A stretch of DNA of 64,000 nucleotides, taken from NCBI GenBank assembly GCA_951217055.1, contig OX578277.1:8180329-8244328 (forward strand). Direction: 5' to 3'. The notes under the pieces were generated by a model. It worked only from the letters and a program-made list of their open reading frames with translations, made no database searches and was not told the origin of the DNA. The position numbers were made by a program, and so were the translations under genes. This DNA comes from Gerris lacustris (Eukaryota; Arthropoda; Insecta; Hemiptera; Gerridae). Numbering within the stretch: the first letter of the stretch is position 1; each line of letters starts with the position of its first letter. Below are positions 1-12,595 of this stretch, piece by piece.

Positions 1-1413
1 GCAGAGGTCACAACTAATAAAATTTAAGGTGTCAGTTTAACCGTCAAAAAATAATTAGAGCTAATATTGGTCCTTTGGGCTGGATTACTGTATATTACAG
101 AAATAGTGTAAATTACTACCCTGGATACAGATTTAAGACACTCACAAATTAGTTGGTCCCCATTAGACAGACTACTTACTACACTCACTACAGATCACTT
201 TAGTTGCTACACACAGTAATTAACAGACGACATATTACTACCACATTATCACACAACTGTGAGTATATCTAATTACCGTATAAGAGCAACCTCTACTCTA
301 AGTACCACAATAAACACAACCTTCTTCTCAAAAAGTTAAAAGAAAAATATTATAACTAAATAATAAACCCCCATCCCCTTGGTACCCTCTCCCTTGTAAA
401 AGGGGGGTCTAAATATTAATGAAAACTCATATTAAATCAACACTTTTATCAGAAAATTGCAAATAATTGTGGATCTATAAGAATTAAAAAATACGTCGCG
501 CGCCCGGCAGAAGGTTAAAGAGTTCTTTCATTGGGCCACCCTTTCGATTTCCAAGCGTCATGTTGGGATTATATAATGATTAAATATAACCTAATAATAA
601 AGCGCTATCATTCAGAAGATAATAACATCAACCAGTAGAAGTGTTAACAATTGTCACATAGATTAATTAATGGAATCTATATTACTAATGCCAACTTTCA
701 CTTGTTGATGACAATCTCAATGGAAACAATAACAATGTCTCTCTCTCTCTAATTGTTCTATGCAGGTATGATTGTGCTACAATCTTCTCTTTTTGAAATT
801 GTTATTTTATAAACCATTAAACTTTCAGGTATAACAGAATGTACGTTGAAATAGGTTGTACATAAATACATTTTTAAACAAATTAACTTCAAATTGTTTT
901 TTATGTACCTACTGGATTATTTTAACGTATACAAATATAAAAATTGGTATCTTGGATATTTTACTTCCTTATCAGATTAAAAATGCTAATTTATTAACAT
1001 AACCTTCTCTTTTTGACGGTAAAAATTAACCTAAACTTCTAATAGAGATGGGTAATAACTGTTATTTGATGGTAACTGGTTATGACGTCCCCGTTCTCGA
1101 TCGGTAACATATTACTGGAATATGTTATTTTGGTAATAGGTTCCATTAGTGTCTGAAAATGTATGAGCAAAAAAAAAAAAAAAAAAAGTTTACGAAATAA
1201 TATACCTTTGATGAAATTCTACTTGTTTAATAGTGAAGATATTCTACGCAGCTTGAAGATTCTACAAACATTGGCGTGTATCTATGATAAAAATATTAAT
1301 AATTTGAAATCCGATGAGTAGGATCGCTGTAAAGATCTAATCTATTTAATATTTTTGGCCCTTTTAACATACATAACGTTATAATATAAGCTGAGTACGA
1401 GTACAGTGACGCC
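1..1413. other. AT-rich non-coding stretch
   Basis: I see no gene here. The stretch is AT-rich, with a CT-dinucleotide run near 740 and a poly(A) run near 1170-1188. No terminal repeats or coding frames with family resemblance were recognised. Confidence 0.6.
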
Positions 1414-1421
1414 GCGTGGCG

Positions 1422-1636
1422 GGTACTCTTATAGAAAAGGGGCCCCCTTTTTGTTTTTTATACAGAAGAGTTTATATCCCTTAGTCTAACTACCTATTAA
1501 GACAAAGGGATATTCAGTCCAATATGCTTTGGGACAAAGGAATATCACACTTTTACATAAAAAAAAGTGTGTATTCGGTTGTCAGAAGGAATATTAGATT
1601 AAAAAATAGTGGGGGGCCCTTTTCTATAAAAGTGCC
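1422..1636. mobile_element. MITE with 8-bp TSD (copy 1)
   Basis: A 215-bp element with inverted ends: the left end reads GGTACTCTTATAGAAAAGG and the reverse complement of the right end reads GGCACTTTTATAGAAAAGG. It is flanked by GCGTGGCG at 1414-1421 and 1637-1644, which fits an 8-bp target duplication. The inside holds G-rich/C-rich runs and the core GACAAAGGAATATCACACTT. A second copy lies at 15117-15340. An 8-bp duplication fits hAT, P or Merlin elements; the ends do not settle which. It has no coding capacity. Confidence 0.8.
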
Positions 1637-1879
1637 GCGTGGCGGAATATTCTGAACTAGGCTAGAGCTATAACTACTGCTGTACCCTTAGAGTAAGAAA
1701 TGAACCCCTTCCTTTCCGCCGCCGCACCATTCGAAATATTTATGAATTAGACAAGAGTTACTCGCTAACAGGTATTTTTCAATATTAGGTTATCTGAGGA
1801 ACAGTTTCCTTACAATAACAGGTTATTTTTAACTTTTACGTTATTTCCGACCCTCCTCTAACTTCTAATGGAGGTTAAA

Positions 1880-4800
1880 AAAAAAAACACTGTAAATAAC
1901 GAGACAAGAAACTAAAATAAAAACAAAGTTAACTGACTAGCGTAAATCATCAAATATAACCTCGTATTATATTTTATAAAAGCTAAAAGAATGACACTGT
2001 GTATAACTAGAAACAAAGTTAACAGACTATAGTCACAATTAACATAACAACCCTCTCATACAGATAAAAACTAAAAGTATGACACTTTATTGGTATAACA
2101 AGAAACAAGACTAATAACAAAGTTAACTGAATAGGGTGAGTCATCAAACATAACCTCGTACTCACGAAGATAAAAACTAAAAGAATGACAGTGTATATAA
2201 CAAGAAACTAGACAAGAAACAAAGTTAACAGACTAGCGTGAGTCATCAACATAACCTCGTACTCATTAAGATAAAAACTAAAAGAATGACAGTGTATATA
2301 ACAAGAAACAAAGTTAACAGACTAGCGTGAGTCATTAACATAACCTCGTACTCATTAAGATAAAAACTAAAAGAATGACAGTGTATATAACAAGAAACAA
2401 AGTTAACAGACTAGCGTGAGTCATCAACATAACCTCGTACTCATTAAGATAAAAACTAAAAGAATGACAGTGTATATAACAAGAAACAAAGTTAACAGAC
2501 TAGCGTGAGTCATCAACATAACCTCGTACTCATTAAGATAAAAACTAAAAGAATGACAGTGTATATAACAAGAAACAAAGTTAACAGACTAGCGTGAGTC
2601 ATCAACATAACCTCGTACTCATTAAGATAAAAACTAAAAGAATGACAGTGTATATAACAAGAAACAAAGTTAACAGACTAGCGTGAGTCATCAACATAAC
2701 CTCGTACTCATTAAGATAAAAACTAAAAGAATGACAGTGTATATAACAAGAAACAAAGTTAACAGACTAGCGTGAGTCATCAACATAACCTCGTACTCAT
2801 TAAGATAAAAACTAAAAGAATGACAGTGTATATAACAAGAAACTAAGTTAACAGACTAGCGTGAGTCATCAACATAACCTCGTACTCATTAAGATAAAAA
2901 CTAAAAGAATGACAGTGTATATAACAAGAAACTAAGTTAACAGACTAGCGTGAGTCATCAACATAACCTCGTACTCATTAAGATAAAAACTAAAAGAATG
3001 ACAGTGTATATAACAAGAAACTAAGTTAACAGACTAGCGTGAGTCATCAACATAACCTCGTACTCATTAAGATAAAAACTAAAAGAATGACAGTGTATAT
3101 AACAAGAAACTAGACAAGAAACAAAGTTAACAGACTAGCGTGAGTCATTAACATAACCTCGTACTCATTAAGATAAAAACTAAAATAATGACAGTGTATA
3201 TAACAAGAAACTAAGTTAACAGACTAGCGTGAGTCATCAACATAACCTCGTACTCATTAAGATAAAAACTAAAAGAATGACAGTGTATATAACAAGAAAC
3301 TAGACAAGAAACAAAGTTAACAGACTAGCGTGAGTCATTAACATAACCTCGTACTCATTAAGATAAAAACTAAAATAATGACAGTGTATATAACATGAAA
3401 CTAAGTTAAGTGACTAGGGTGAGTCATCAAACATAACCTCGTACTCATGAAGATAAAAACTAAAAGAATGACAGTGTATATAACAAGAAACAAAGTTAAC
3501 AGACTAGCGTGAGTCATCAACATAACCTCGTACTCATTAAGATAAAAACTAAAAGAATGACAGTGTATATAACAAGAAACAAAGTTAACAGACTAGCGTG
3601 AGTCATCAACATAACCTCGTACTCATTAAGATAAAAACTAAAAGAATGACAGTGTATATAACAAGAAACAAAGTTAACAGACTAGCGTGAGTCATTAACA
3701 TAACCTCGTACTCATTAAGATAAAAACTAAAATAATGACAGTGTATATAACAAGAAACTAAGTTAACAGACTAGCGTGAGTCATCAACATAACCTCGTAC
3801 TCATTAAGATAAAAACTAAAAGAATGACAGTGTATATAACAAGAAACAAAGTTAACAGACTAGCGTGAGTCATTAACATAACCTCGTACTCATTAAGATA
3901 AAAACTAAAAGAATGACAGTGTATATAACAAGAAACTAAGTTAACAGACTAGCGTGAGTCATCAACATAACCTCGTACTCATTAAGATAAAAACTAAAAG
4001 AATGACAGTGTATATAACAAGAAACTAGACAAGAAACAAAGTTAACAGACTAGCGTGAGTCATTAACATAACCTCGTACTCATTAAGATAAAAACTAAAA
4101 TAATGACAGTGTATATAACAAGAAACTAAGTTAACAGACTAGCGTGAGTCATCAACATAACCTCGTACTCATTAAGATAAAAACTAAAAGAATGACAGTG
4201 TATATAACAAGAAACAAAGTTAACAGACTAGCGTGAGTCATCAACATAACCTCGTACTCATTAAGATAAAAACTAAAAGAATGACAGTGTATATAACAAG
4301 AAACAAAGTTAACAGACTAGCGTGAGTCATTAACATAACCTCGTACTCATTAAGATAAAAACTAAAATAATGACAGTGTATATAACATGAAACTAAGTTA
4401 AGTGACTAGGGTGAGTCATCAAACATAACCTCGTACTCATGAAGATAAAAACTAAAAGAATGACAGTGTATATAACAAGAAACAAAGTTAACAGACTAGC
4501 GTGAGTCATCAACATAACCTCGTACTCATTAAGATAAAAACTAAAAGAATGACAGTGTATATAACAAGAAACAAAGTTAACAGACTAGCGTGAGTCATCA
4601 ACATAACCTCGTACTCATTAAGATAAAAACTAAAAGAATGACAGTGTATATAACAAGAAACAAAGTTAACAGACTAGCGTGAGTCATTAACATAACCTCG
4701 TACTCATTAAGATAAAAACTAAAATAATGACAGTGTATATAACATGAAACTAAGTTAAGTGACTAGCGTGAGTCATCAACATAACCTCGTACTCATTAAG

Positions 4801-5665
4801 ATAAAAACTAAAAGAATGACAGTGTATATAACAAGAAACAAAGTTAACAGACTAGCGTGAGTCATCAACATAACCTCGTACTCATGAAGATAAAAACTAA
4901 AAGAATGACAGTGTATATAACAAGAAACAAAGTTAACAGACTAGCGTGAGTCATCAACATAACCTCGTACTCATTAAGATAAAAACTAAAAGAATGACAG
5001 TGTATATAACAAGAAACAAAGTTAACAGACTAGCGTGAGTCATCAACATAACCTCGTACTCATTAAGATAAAAACTAAAAGAATGACAGTGTATATAACA
5101 AGAAACAAAGTTAACAGACTAGCGTGAGTCATCAACATAACCTCGTACTCATTAAGATAAAAACTAAAAGAATGACAGTGTATATAACAAGAAACAAAGT
5201 TAACAGACTAGCGTGAGTCATCAAATATAACCTCGTACTCATTGAGATAAAAACTAAAAGAATGACAGTGTATATAACAAGAAACTAAGTTAACTGACTA
5301 GGGTGAGTCATCAAATATAACCTCGTACTCATTGAGATAAAAACTAAAATAATGACAGTGTATATAACATGAAACTAAGTTAAGTGACTAGGGTGAGTCA
5401 TAAAACATAACCTCGTACTCATGAAGATAAAAACTAAAAGAATGACAGTGTATATAACAAGAAACTAAGTTAACTGACTAGGGTGAGTCATCAAATATAA
5501 CCTCGTACTCATTGAGATAAAAACTAAAATAATGACAGTGTATATAACATGAAACTAAGTTAAGTGACTAGGGTGAGTCATAAAACATAACCTCGTACTC
5601 ATGAAGATAAAAACTAAATGAATGACAGTGTATATAACAAGAAACTAGACAAGAAACAAAGTTAG
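1880..5665. repeat. 89-bp satellite array
   Basis: About 42 head-to-tail copies of an 89-bp unit; the GTTAAC site recurs exactly 89 bp apart (2491, 2580). Each unit carries GTGAGTCATC and GTATATAAC. Variant units (CTAGACAAGAAAC insertion, CATGAAACTAAG, GACTAGGGTGAG) recur in blocks, e.g. around 3090-3410, 3990-4400 and 5280-5640, which indicates higher-order duplication of multi-unit blocks. The edges are more diverged than the centre, as expected from unequal exchange. No coding frame is maintained. Confidence 0.95.
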
Positions 5666-6770
5666 CTATATTTGTACTTGATTCAAATTTTACCGATGTA
5701 CCTTGCATTTCTTGAATAAATATAGTCGGCTAGTTATTGTATTTATTGATCAAGTAAACATAGCAGTAATAAGGTGATGTAGGCGATCCAATATTAGCTC
5801 GACTAACATTCCTTATTTCAAATACATAATTTAATATACCATACCTTACAATATATTGTTAGGATTTAGAAATCTGTTTTAGTTAAAACAATAGCTAAAT
5901 TTACCGGTAACATTGCATTGTTAACATGGCTAGGGAACCCTTGAGAATTGTTAACCAAGGATTTAATATTCGTCTCTATTTTGAATACCTGAGATAGAAT
6001 TTCGACTACACAGCTATTGAAATACCAACTATACAACCAATTAGAACATAATTCAATTTATATTAATTAAATTCTAATAAAGTTTATTGAATTTTAATTA
6101 AAAAAATAAATAAAATAAAACCAAGCCCCTTGTCTATCTTCACATTTTACGATTTTTTTCAGGTGCATTTTTTAAAACTAATTTTTATTATATGAAGATT
6201 TTAATTATTGAGAATGGTTATTTAACTCGGTTATTAGAAATAAAATTCTACAAAGTATGGTTACAAAACTAGCATGATTCTTGGAAATTATATTGTCCTC
6301 GGATAGTTGTCCTGGTTAATGGGAATTAAATTAATTAATTTTTAAAATGTAATTAAAATTTTTTCATTAGGTATGTCAGTTATAAAAAAATATAAAAATT
6401 CTTTTCAAAATACAATCAAAATTTTGACTAACTTGGTAAGACTTTCATTTCCTAATTTTGTAAATGCTTTTTTCCATTTGATCATTTTCTCTAAATTTAC
6501 AGTATTCTACCATTCAAAACACTGAAGAAGCCCAGGTTCCCTGCGCAAAATGAACGCTTTGTAAAATAAAAATAAAAAAAAAATTAAAAATCACAGGGAA
6601 GTACTTGCCTCCAAGTACTTTTTAGAGTTTTGTAGATGATTAAGCATACCCGTTGTGTAATAATTTTTTTTTTTCTTCTATCTCAAGGGTCCTGGGTTCG
6701 ATCCCCCGGAGGATCACAATGTTTTTCATCAGTAATAACGATTAGATAAATTGAATATTTTCTGAACATT
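5666..6770. other. AT-rich non-coding stretch
   Basis: No gene seen. The only noteworthy motif is a Pol III B-box-like GGTTCGATCCC at about 6695 without a convincing A box, probably a decayed tRNA-related repeat. Confidence 0.5.
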
Positions 6771-7275
6771 TTCATCGCTCAACCATAAGGTATAACCATG
6801 AATTATTTCAACATTTTAGGACCAGCCGTTATATAGTGTTTGGAGGGGGGGGGGGAATTTTTTGGGAGTATATTTTGACTTATAAAACCAATAAAGAATG
6901 AAAAATTTAAAAAAGCACATATATATTTGTGTCCTGCTATTCAGCAGCTTTCATTTGATACCCAACTCAAAATTTAAAAAAAATAAAATTTTGGGTGCAC
7001 TTCAAATTTTCACGCCCAAAATTGGCAATTTTTGGAAATTTGAGATGAACTCCCGGAATTTTCATCGCCCCACAATAAAGCATTAGCATGTATTATTTCG
7101 AAATTTTAGGACCAGCCGTTATATAGTGGTTGGGGGGAAGGGCATTTTTTTGGGGGTATATTTTGATTTTTTTACCCAATAAGGAATGCAAAATTTAAAA
7201 AAGCATATATATATTTGCGTCCTACTCATTAGCAGCTTTCATTTGATACCCCACTCGAAAATTAAAAAAAAAATT
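6771..7275. repeat. 290-bp direct duplication
   Basis: Two copies of one sequence start at 6771 and 7061. Both contain TTTTAGGACCAGCCGTTATA, a poly(G) run, and CAGCTTTCATTTGATACCC. The second copy stops near 7275. Short frames here are chance frames within the repeat. Confidence 0.85.
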
Positions 7276-7709
7276 TATTTTTGAAGTTACCACATTTTTG
7301 CGAATCGCGCATGCGCATATTTAATTTTGAACTTCTGTATATTTTTCCTGTGGTTGGGTCGAAAATTTACACCAGTGTTTCAAATTTCAGCACTTTCGCT
7401 TACCCTATGAACCAAAGAGCGACGGACAGACGGACACATCACCCTCGGCATAAGGATTTTGAGAAGTATCTCCAAAACCCTAAAAAGGACTTTCACCTAA
7501 CTCTACATAAGAAAACCTCTTAAGTCCACATATGAAAACTTTCAATTAGAATTTTTAAAATGGTTAGACAATCTAATCAGTTTATCCAATGATGACCCGG
7601 GTAAAACTAATTTTCATTTAAAAAAAATAAAGAAATTATAATAATTTGAAGTCCTGTTTTTTTAATGAGTTCAAATAGAATTTAATTCATTTACATAAAT
7701 GATTTATTA
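7276..7709. other. Non-coding spacer with repeat tail
   Basis: Sequence following the duplication includes GACGGACAGACGGACAC near 7421, a pattern shared by the Helentron-like elements in this window. No gene is supported. Confidence 0.4.
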
Positions 7710-8055
7710 TCTATATATTATATAAAATCCAAATACCACTCACTGACTGACTGACACATCACGATATCTCTGAAACCACTGGGCCTATGACCATGAAATT
7801 TTGTAGGTGTGTTCCTCTTACCTCCTAGGTGCTAGCTAAGAAATGTTTTTAAAATCCGCCATCTTGATTCAAGATGGCGGCCATTTATATACAAAATTAC
7901 AAGACGATATCTCCGGAACCAATTGCACTAGAACCTTGAAATTTAGAAGTTAGCTTCCTTTTATGAAAGTAGAAACTTTTGATAAATGGTTTACCAATCG
8001 GGCGGTTTGATTCAAGATGGCGGCCATACATATATAAATATGTGTACGTTCTTTA

Positions 8056-9328
8056 AGGCCCCCGCAGACGACCGACTTTTTGTAGGTAGTGCCATTATAC
8101 GTTCTGACCGACTTTTAATCGGTCCCCACCGACTCAACGCACACGTGGTCCCGATTTTCCACCTACTACCGAGCAGCCCTAGAGAATCTCTTTAGTCTTT
8201 TCACATCTTTTAAAAGCTTGCAAACATGAATATTGAATATATTCAAAGAGTTCGGTCCTTAGCCATTTATCTTCTTAAGAGAAGAGACGGAAAATATGTT
8301 ATACATCCAATCGTGAGTCAAAGATTGCTAAAAGGTAAATTTCATACCCTACATCTCGATCTTAGGGACCATCCAGATAAGTTTTTCAACTGTTATATGA
8401 TGTCAGTTTTTAAGTCTTTAAGTCCCCTGTTTGGAATAACCTCACGACAAACTCCCTCTCACAGCTTAACTTCACATTTTTGTCGCGATACTGAGACTCG
8501 AACGTATCATAGAGCGAAGGACTCTTCTCCACTTCACATATAAGTTCCGGCTCAATCTCCATCGTTAATAACTTTGCTTGTCTGTTTATTTTAATCAACT
8601 TCCGTTATCAATTCAATCGATAAAAAACATACTATTAATTTAAAACTAATATCTCTATAAATACCTCTTGGACTCTATCAAACAACAATAAATTAAATTA
8701 TTTCTTTTAATATTCTTTTTTTTATCGTTCCTTCGTAATTGCTTTTTCACTTATTTTCTTTTCTTATATAAACTAAATGAATAAATGAATAAATAGTAAT
8801 ATTATACACATTTTGTTTATATTGTATACGATTGAATGTATATGAAAAAAAATTGATATATCTTATGTTTAAAGTTATTGTATTAGTTAATCATATTAGA
8901 TATGTAGAGAAAGTGTCCTCTCCCAAGGTAAATAAAAACACCTACTGAGGGTCCTCACCATGTATTTTATTTATTTATATATGTATTTTGTCTTTTGGTG
9001 AAAATAAATATCATTATTCTCAATCCTTAAAAATAGAACGGTAGAAACACAGGACGGAGCCGGGCTCAGATTGATTCTCGACCGACAAAAAGTCGGTGGA
9101 AAATCGGTGGTGTGCGCCACCCCATAGTGTAGCATGTGTTCCATCCCCTCCACCGACAATCGGATCGGTCAAAAAATAGAACCTCACCGACTTTCGCTAC
9201 CTACAAAAAGTCGGGCCGACTTTTTGTCGGCCGTGTGCGCGGTTCCACCTGTTTCTATTGTTTCTATTCGTACCGTCACCTACCGACTTTTTGTCGGCCG
9301 ACAAAAAGTCGGTCGTCTGCGGGGGCCT
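8056..9328 (+). mobile_element. PIF/Harbinger element, internally deleted
   Basis: A 1273-bp element with about 28-bp terminal inverted repeats starting AGGCCCCCGCAGACGACCGA, flanked on both sides by TTA (8053-8055 and 9329-9331), the target duplication typical of PIF/Harbinger. Subterminal regions repeat CCGACTTTTTGTCGG in both orientations, possible transposase-binding sites. It encodes only the N-terminal part of a HARBI1-like transposase (8226-8543); the DDE nuclease and the Myb-like second protein are missing. It is probably a dead derivative. Confidence 0.9.
8226..8543 (+). pseudogene. HARBI1-like transposase N-terminal fragment
   Basis: A 105-codon frame from ATG at 8226. Residues about 20-60 (GKYVIHPIVSQR, then GKFHTLHLDLRDHPDKFFN, then MMSVFKSL) match the N-terminal block of PIF/Harbinger transposases found in insects, where the pattern is a basic stretch, WVHP, a short linker, then FF and RMS. 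Family proteins run about 350-400 residues with three acidic catalytic residues further on; none is present here, and after residue about 65 the resemblance fades to a stop. The placement inside matching terminal repeats and a TTA duplication supports the call. The fragment could not catalyse transposition. Confidence 0.75.
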
Positions 9329-9973
9329 TTATACAAATCTACAGTTTTTGTCCGATCTCGATGAAAATTTGCATACTTAACCTTCAAAGAAAGGTAAAAA
9401 TCACTGTCTACATGAATTTTTAAAATTTAAATATTGGTACACAGGGGTACGGGGTACAAGTAATGAATACGGGGTCAAAGTAATTAATACCTTTTATGAT
9501 GCATATCGTTGAAAAGCTCTTTAAGAGTATAGTAATTGTTGTTATGTACAGTTTTATCATATTTTCACTTAGAAGGGGGGTAAGATGGAAAAATATAGCT
9601 ATATCTTATAAAAAAAGAAGAGTATCCGTATGAGAGTATATCTTTTATACAAATTTATAGTTTTATCCCGATTTGATGATTTGATGATACGGGGTCAAAG
9701 TAATGAATAACCTTCATGAAGCAATTTTGTTGAAAAGCTCTTTAAGAGTACAGTAACTGTTGTACAGTTTTGTAATATTTTCATTTAGGAGGGGGGTAAA
9801 TTTAGGATATTTGCAAATTATCTTATCAAAGAGAAGGGGGTATAGAAATAAGTGGGAGGGAGAGAATCTAGATATTCTCGCATAGTACAATAATTTAAAT
9901 GTTTCTCAGCGGTAATTTATAAACGTATCAAATTAAAATAACACGCCGTAGCGAAGCACGGGTATCCAGCGAG

Positions 9974-10495
9974 TACAATATATAATAATCTTATTACCGA
10001 ATAAAATATTCTAAACAAGTATATATTATTCATTGATTAATAAAATTTAAGTAAATTTTTATAGCTCCATATCAAAAAGTCGGCAATAAAAAATCAGTTA
10101 TTTTATTTAACTATGTTAGTGGAGGAGATTATTATGACAAGTAATTTTTTTTTTACATAAAAATTATTTTATATTAATGTTGAATGTTTAAAAAAAATCT
10201 ATGCAGGACATATACCTAGGGCATATTTATATTGTATTCTTAAAGTAAAATATTAAATAAAGGTATTTTTAAGATAAGCAACTGCTTTTTATGTTAAAAA
10301 CATACTTTTTTTAGCATTGGTGAAAAAAAAACATGCTCGTGAAAAAATACATAAGAAAAACTTATTTTAAATTAGAAAAAAACGTCACCAGAAACAAATC
10401 GGGTAATTACATCTCTAATTGCTTCTACATAGTACCTATAATTGATAATAAGTCTTGACTCTCTCATTTGTAGACTTATAGGAAATTGAATTTAC
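9974..10495. other. AT-rich non-coding stretch
   Basis: No gene or recognisable element; low-complexity A/T runs only. Confidence 0.5.
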
Positions 10496-10589
10496 TTGTT
10501 ATCCGGCCCAAAGGAACAAATTCTCATTTTTTATGGAAATTTAACCAGACATGTCGATATTTTGGATTATTATGGAACAAACTATAAAC

Positions 10590-11240
10590 TAAACCAAGAA
10601 AAGGTACTACTTTACTTGGTTACCAACCCTAAAGTGGGTAACCAACTAAAGAAGGTAGGATGTGGCAAGATTTTACGTGGTTACCCACCGTTTGTTTACA
10701 TTATTGACTTGGATTTTTTTTTTAAATTAATTAACAATCTTAACTGGGGATGTTCAAAAGCAGTGGGGCTTTTATATGGGGTTAGAAAGGGGGAAAGAGA
10801 AGAAATAAAGAGAAAAGGTAAGGTGAAATTGGAAGACGAGATCCAAAAGGGTGGGTAACCAAGTAAAGAAGGAGCTATATAGGCAACACGGCACTCTTTT
10901 ACTTGGTTACCCACCCAATTGTATTTATTTATTTTTTAATCCAAGTAAAATATTCCTTTGTCCTAAGATACATTGGACTAAATGTCCCTTTGTCTTACTA
11001 GATAGTTAGACTAACGGATATTGTCACTTTTCATTACAGAAGTGTGATACTCCTTTGTCCCAAAGGAATAAGATTTTTTAAAGTTAAGATTGCCAATTGA
11101 TTTTTAAAAAAATGTCAAACACAATAATGTAAACAAACGGTGGGTAACCAAGTAAAATCTTGCCACATCCGACCTAATTTACTTGGTTACCCACCCTAGG
11201 GTGGGTAACCAAGTAAAGAAGTACCGGCAACACTTTACTT
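10590..11240. repeat. Inverted repeat with GGGTGGGTAACCAAGTAAA ends
   Basis: Left arm about 10590-10712 and right arm about 11117-11240 are inverted copies sharing GGATGTGGCAAGATTTTAC and GGTGGGTAACCAAGTAAA. Between them lies another small inverted repeat at 10850-10917 and a segment (10945-11070) with the ATTCCTTTGTC / GACAAAGG core shared with the MITEs at 1422 and 15117. A 120-codon frame at 10496-10858 covers the left arm but has no family resemblance. It is probably a MITE or foldback cluster. Confidence 0.7.
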
Positions 11241-12085
11241 GGTTAACCACCGCTAAATTTTAAAAGTGGGTAGCCAAGTAAAGAAGGAGATACATAGGCA
11301 ACATTTTACTTGGTTACCCACCGCTAAATTTTAAAAGTGGGTAACCAAGTAAAGAAGGAGCTATATTGGCAACATTTTACTTGGTTACCCACCCCTGGAT
11401 TTTAAAAGTGGGTAACCAAGTAAAGAAGGAGATACGTAGGCAACATTTTACTTGGTTACCCACCGCTAAATTTTAAAAGTGGGTAACCAAGTAAAGAAGG
11501 AGATACTTAGGCAACATTTTACTTGGTTACCCACCGCTAGATTTTAAAAGTGGGTAACCAAGTAAAGAAGGAGCTATATAGGCATCACTTTACTTGGTTA
11601 CCCACCGCTAAATTTTAAAAGTGGGTAACCAAGTAAAGAAGGAGATACATAGGCAACATTTTACTTGGTTACCCACCGAAGAAAATTAAAAGTGGGTAAC
11701 CAAGTAAAGAAGGAGATACATAGGCAACATTTTACTTGGTTACCCACCGAAGAAAATTAAAAGTGGGTAACCAAGTAAAGAAGGAGATACATAGGCAACA
11801 TTTTACTTGGTTACCCGCCGAAGAAAATTAAAAGTGGGTAACCAAGTAAAGAAGGAGATACATAGGCAACATTTTACTTGGTTACCCACCGAAGAAAATT
11901 AAAAGTGGGTAACTAAGTAAAGAAGGAGCTATATAGGCAACATTTTACTTGGTAACTCACTGCTGGATTTTAAAAGTGGGTAACCAAGTAATGATGAAGC
12001 TATATAGGCAACATTTTACTTGGTTACCCACCGCTAGATTTTAAAAGTGGGTAACCAAGTAAAGAAGAAGCTATATAGGCAACAT
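11190..12085. repeat. 71-bp tandem array of inverted repeats
   Basis: Thirteen units at an exact 71-bp spacing (GGTAACCAAG near 11341, 11412, 11483 and so on). Every unit holds GTGGGTAACCAAGTAAA and its inverse TTTACTTGGTTACCCAC, separated alternately by about 20 bp (GAAGGAGATACATAGGCAAC) and about 15 bp (CGCTAAATTTTAAAA). Each arm can therefore pair with its left or right neighbour. A half unit also occurs at 15553-15577. No coding function. Confidence 0.9.
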
Positions 12086-12470
12086 TTTAGTCATTCAAAT
12101 AAGACAAAGGGGCATATATTACTATGTACATTTGGACAAAGGAATATCACACTTCCCTGATTGAAAATGACAAAAATCTATTAGTCTGACAATCCAATAT
12201 GACAAAGGGGCATTTTTCACAATGTAATTTGGGGAGAAAAGAATATCTATATTACATCTGAGTTAGACAATGGGCAGTTTTGTCCATGTATCATCAGCGT
12301 CCAATGTATCATCAGCGTCCAATGTATCACGCTTCTGTAATATAAACTTAAAATATCAATCAGTATTATATTTAAGTCAGACAAAGGGCCGTTTTGTCCA
12401 CTGTATTGTGGGACAAAGGAATATCACACTTTTCATATAGATAATAATTGTGGATGTGTATGTGGAAGAG
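12086..12470. repeat. Degenerate repeats of a GACAAAGG-type core
   Basis: Several diverged copies of GACAAAGGGGCAT...GGACAAAGGAATATCACAC occur here, the same core as inside the MITEs at 1422-1636 and 15117-15340. A 17-bp direct repeat, ATGTATCATCAGCGTCC, occurs near 12285-12320. This looks like the tail of the neighbouring inverted-repeat cluster. Confidence 0.65.
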
Positions 12471-12595
12471 GGTCAATATAACTACGGGTGGAGTACGGCA
12501 GACGTATGAATTTGAAAATGTAATAAAACACAGAATGTTACAAAATATATTTTTTTTAAATTTTTTCCTGATTTAATAACATGGGAAATTTAAAT

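Larger units (their letters stand above)
7710..9973 (+). mobile_element. Non-autonomous Helitron, split by a Harbinger element
   Basis: The left end is A|TCTATATATTATATAAAATC, a typical Helitron 5' terminus. The right end has a small hairpin (CCGT-A-GC-GAA-GC-ACGG) followed by GTATCCAGCGAG|T, where CGAG looks like a mutated CTAG terminus. Inside are two near-palindromic CCGCCATCTTG/CAAGATGGCGG segments (7857-7881 and about 8009) and an imperfect duplication of TACGGGGTCAAAGTAA sequence (about 9470 and 9690). There is no Rep/helicase frame. The PIF/Harbinger element 8056-9328 sits inside it, so the Helitron is older. Confidence 0.7.

Noticed and set aside
1880..5665. CRISPR array
   Set aside because: Units are continuous 89-bp repeats with no unique spacers, and the context is eukaryotic; the same reasoning applies to 27987-28258 and 38991-41570.
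6685..6715. tRNA gene suggested by GGTTCGATCCC
   Set aside because: No A box at the right distance and no cloverleaf; at most a decayed tRNA-related repeat.
10496..10858. 120-codon frame
   Set aside because: Overlaps one arm of an inverted repeat; low-complexity K/E/G-rich end and no family resemblance.
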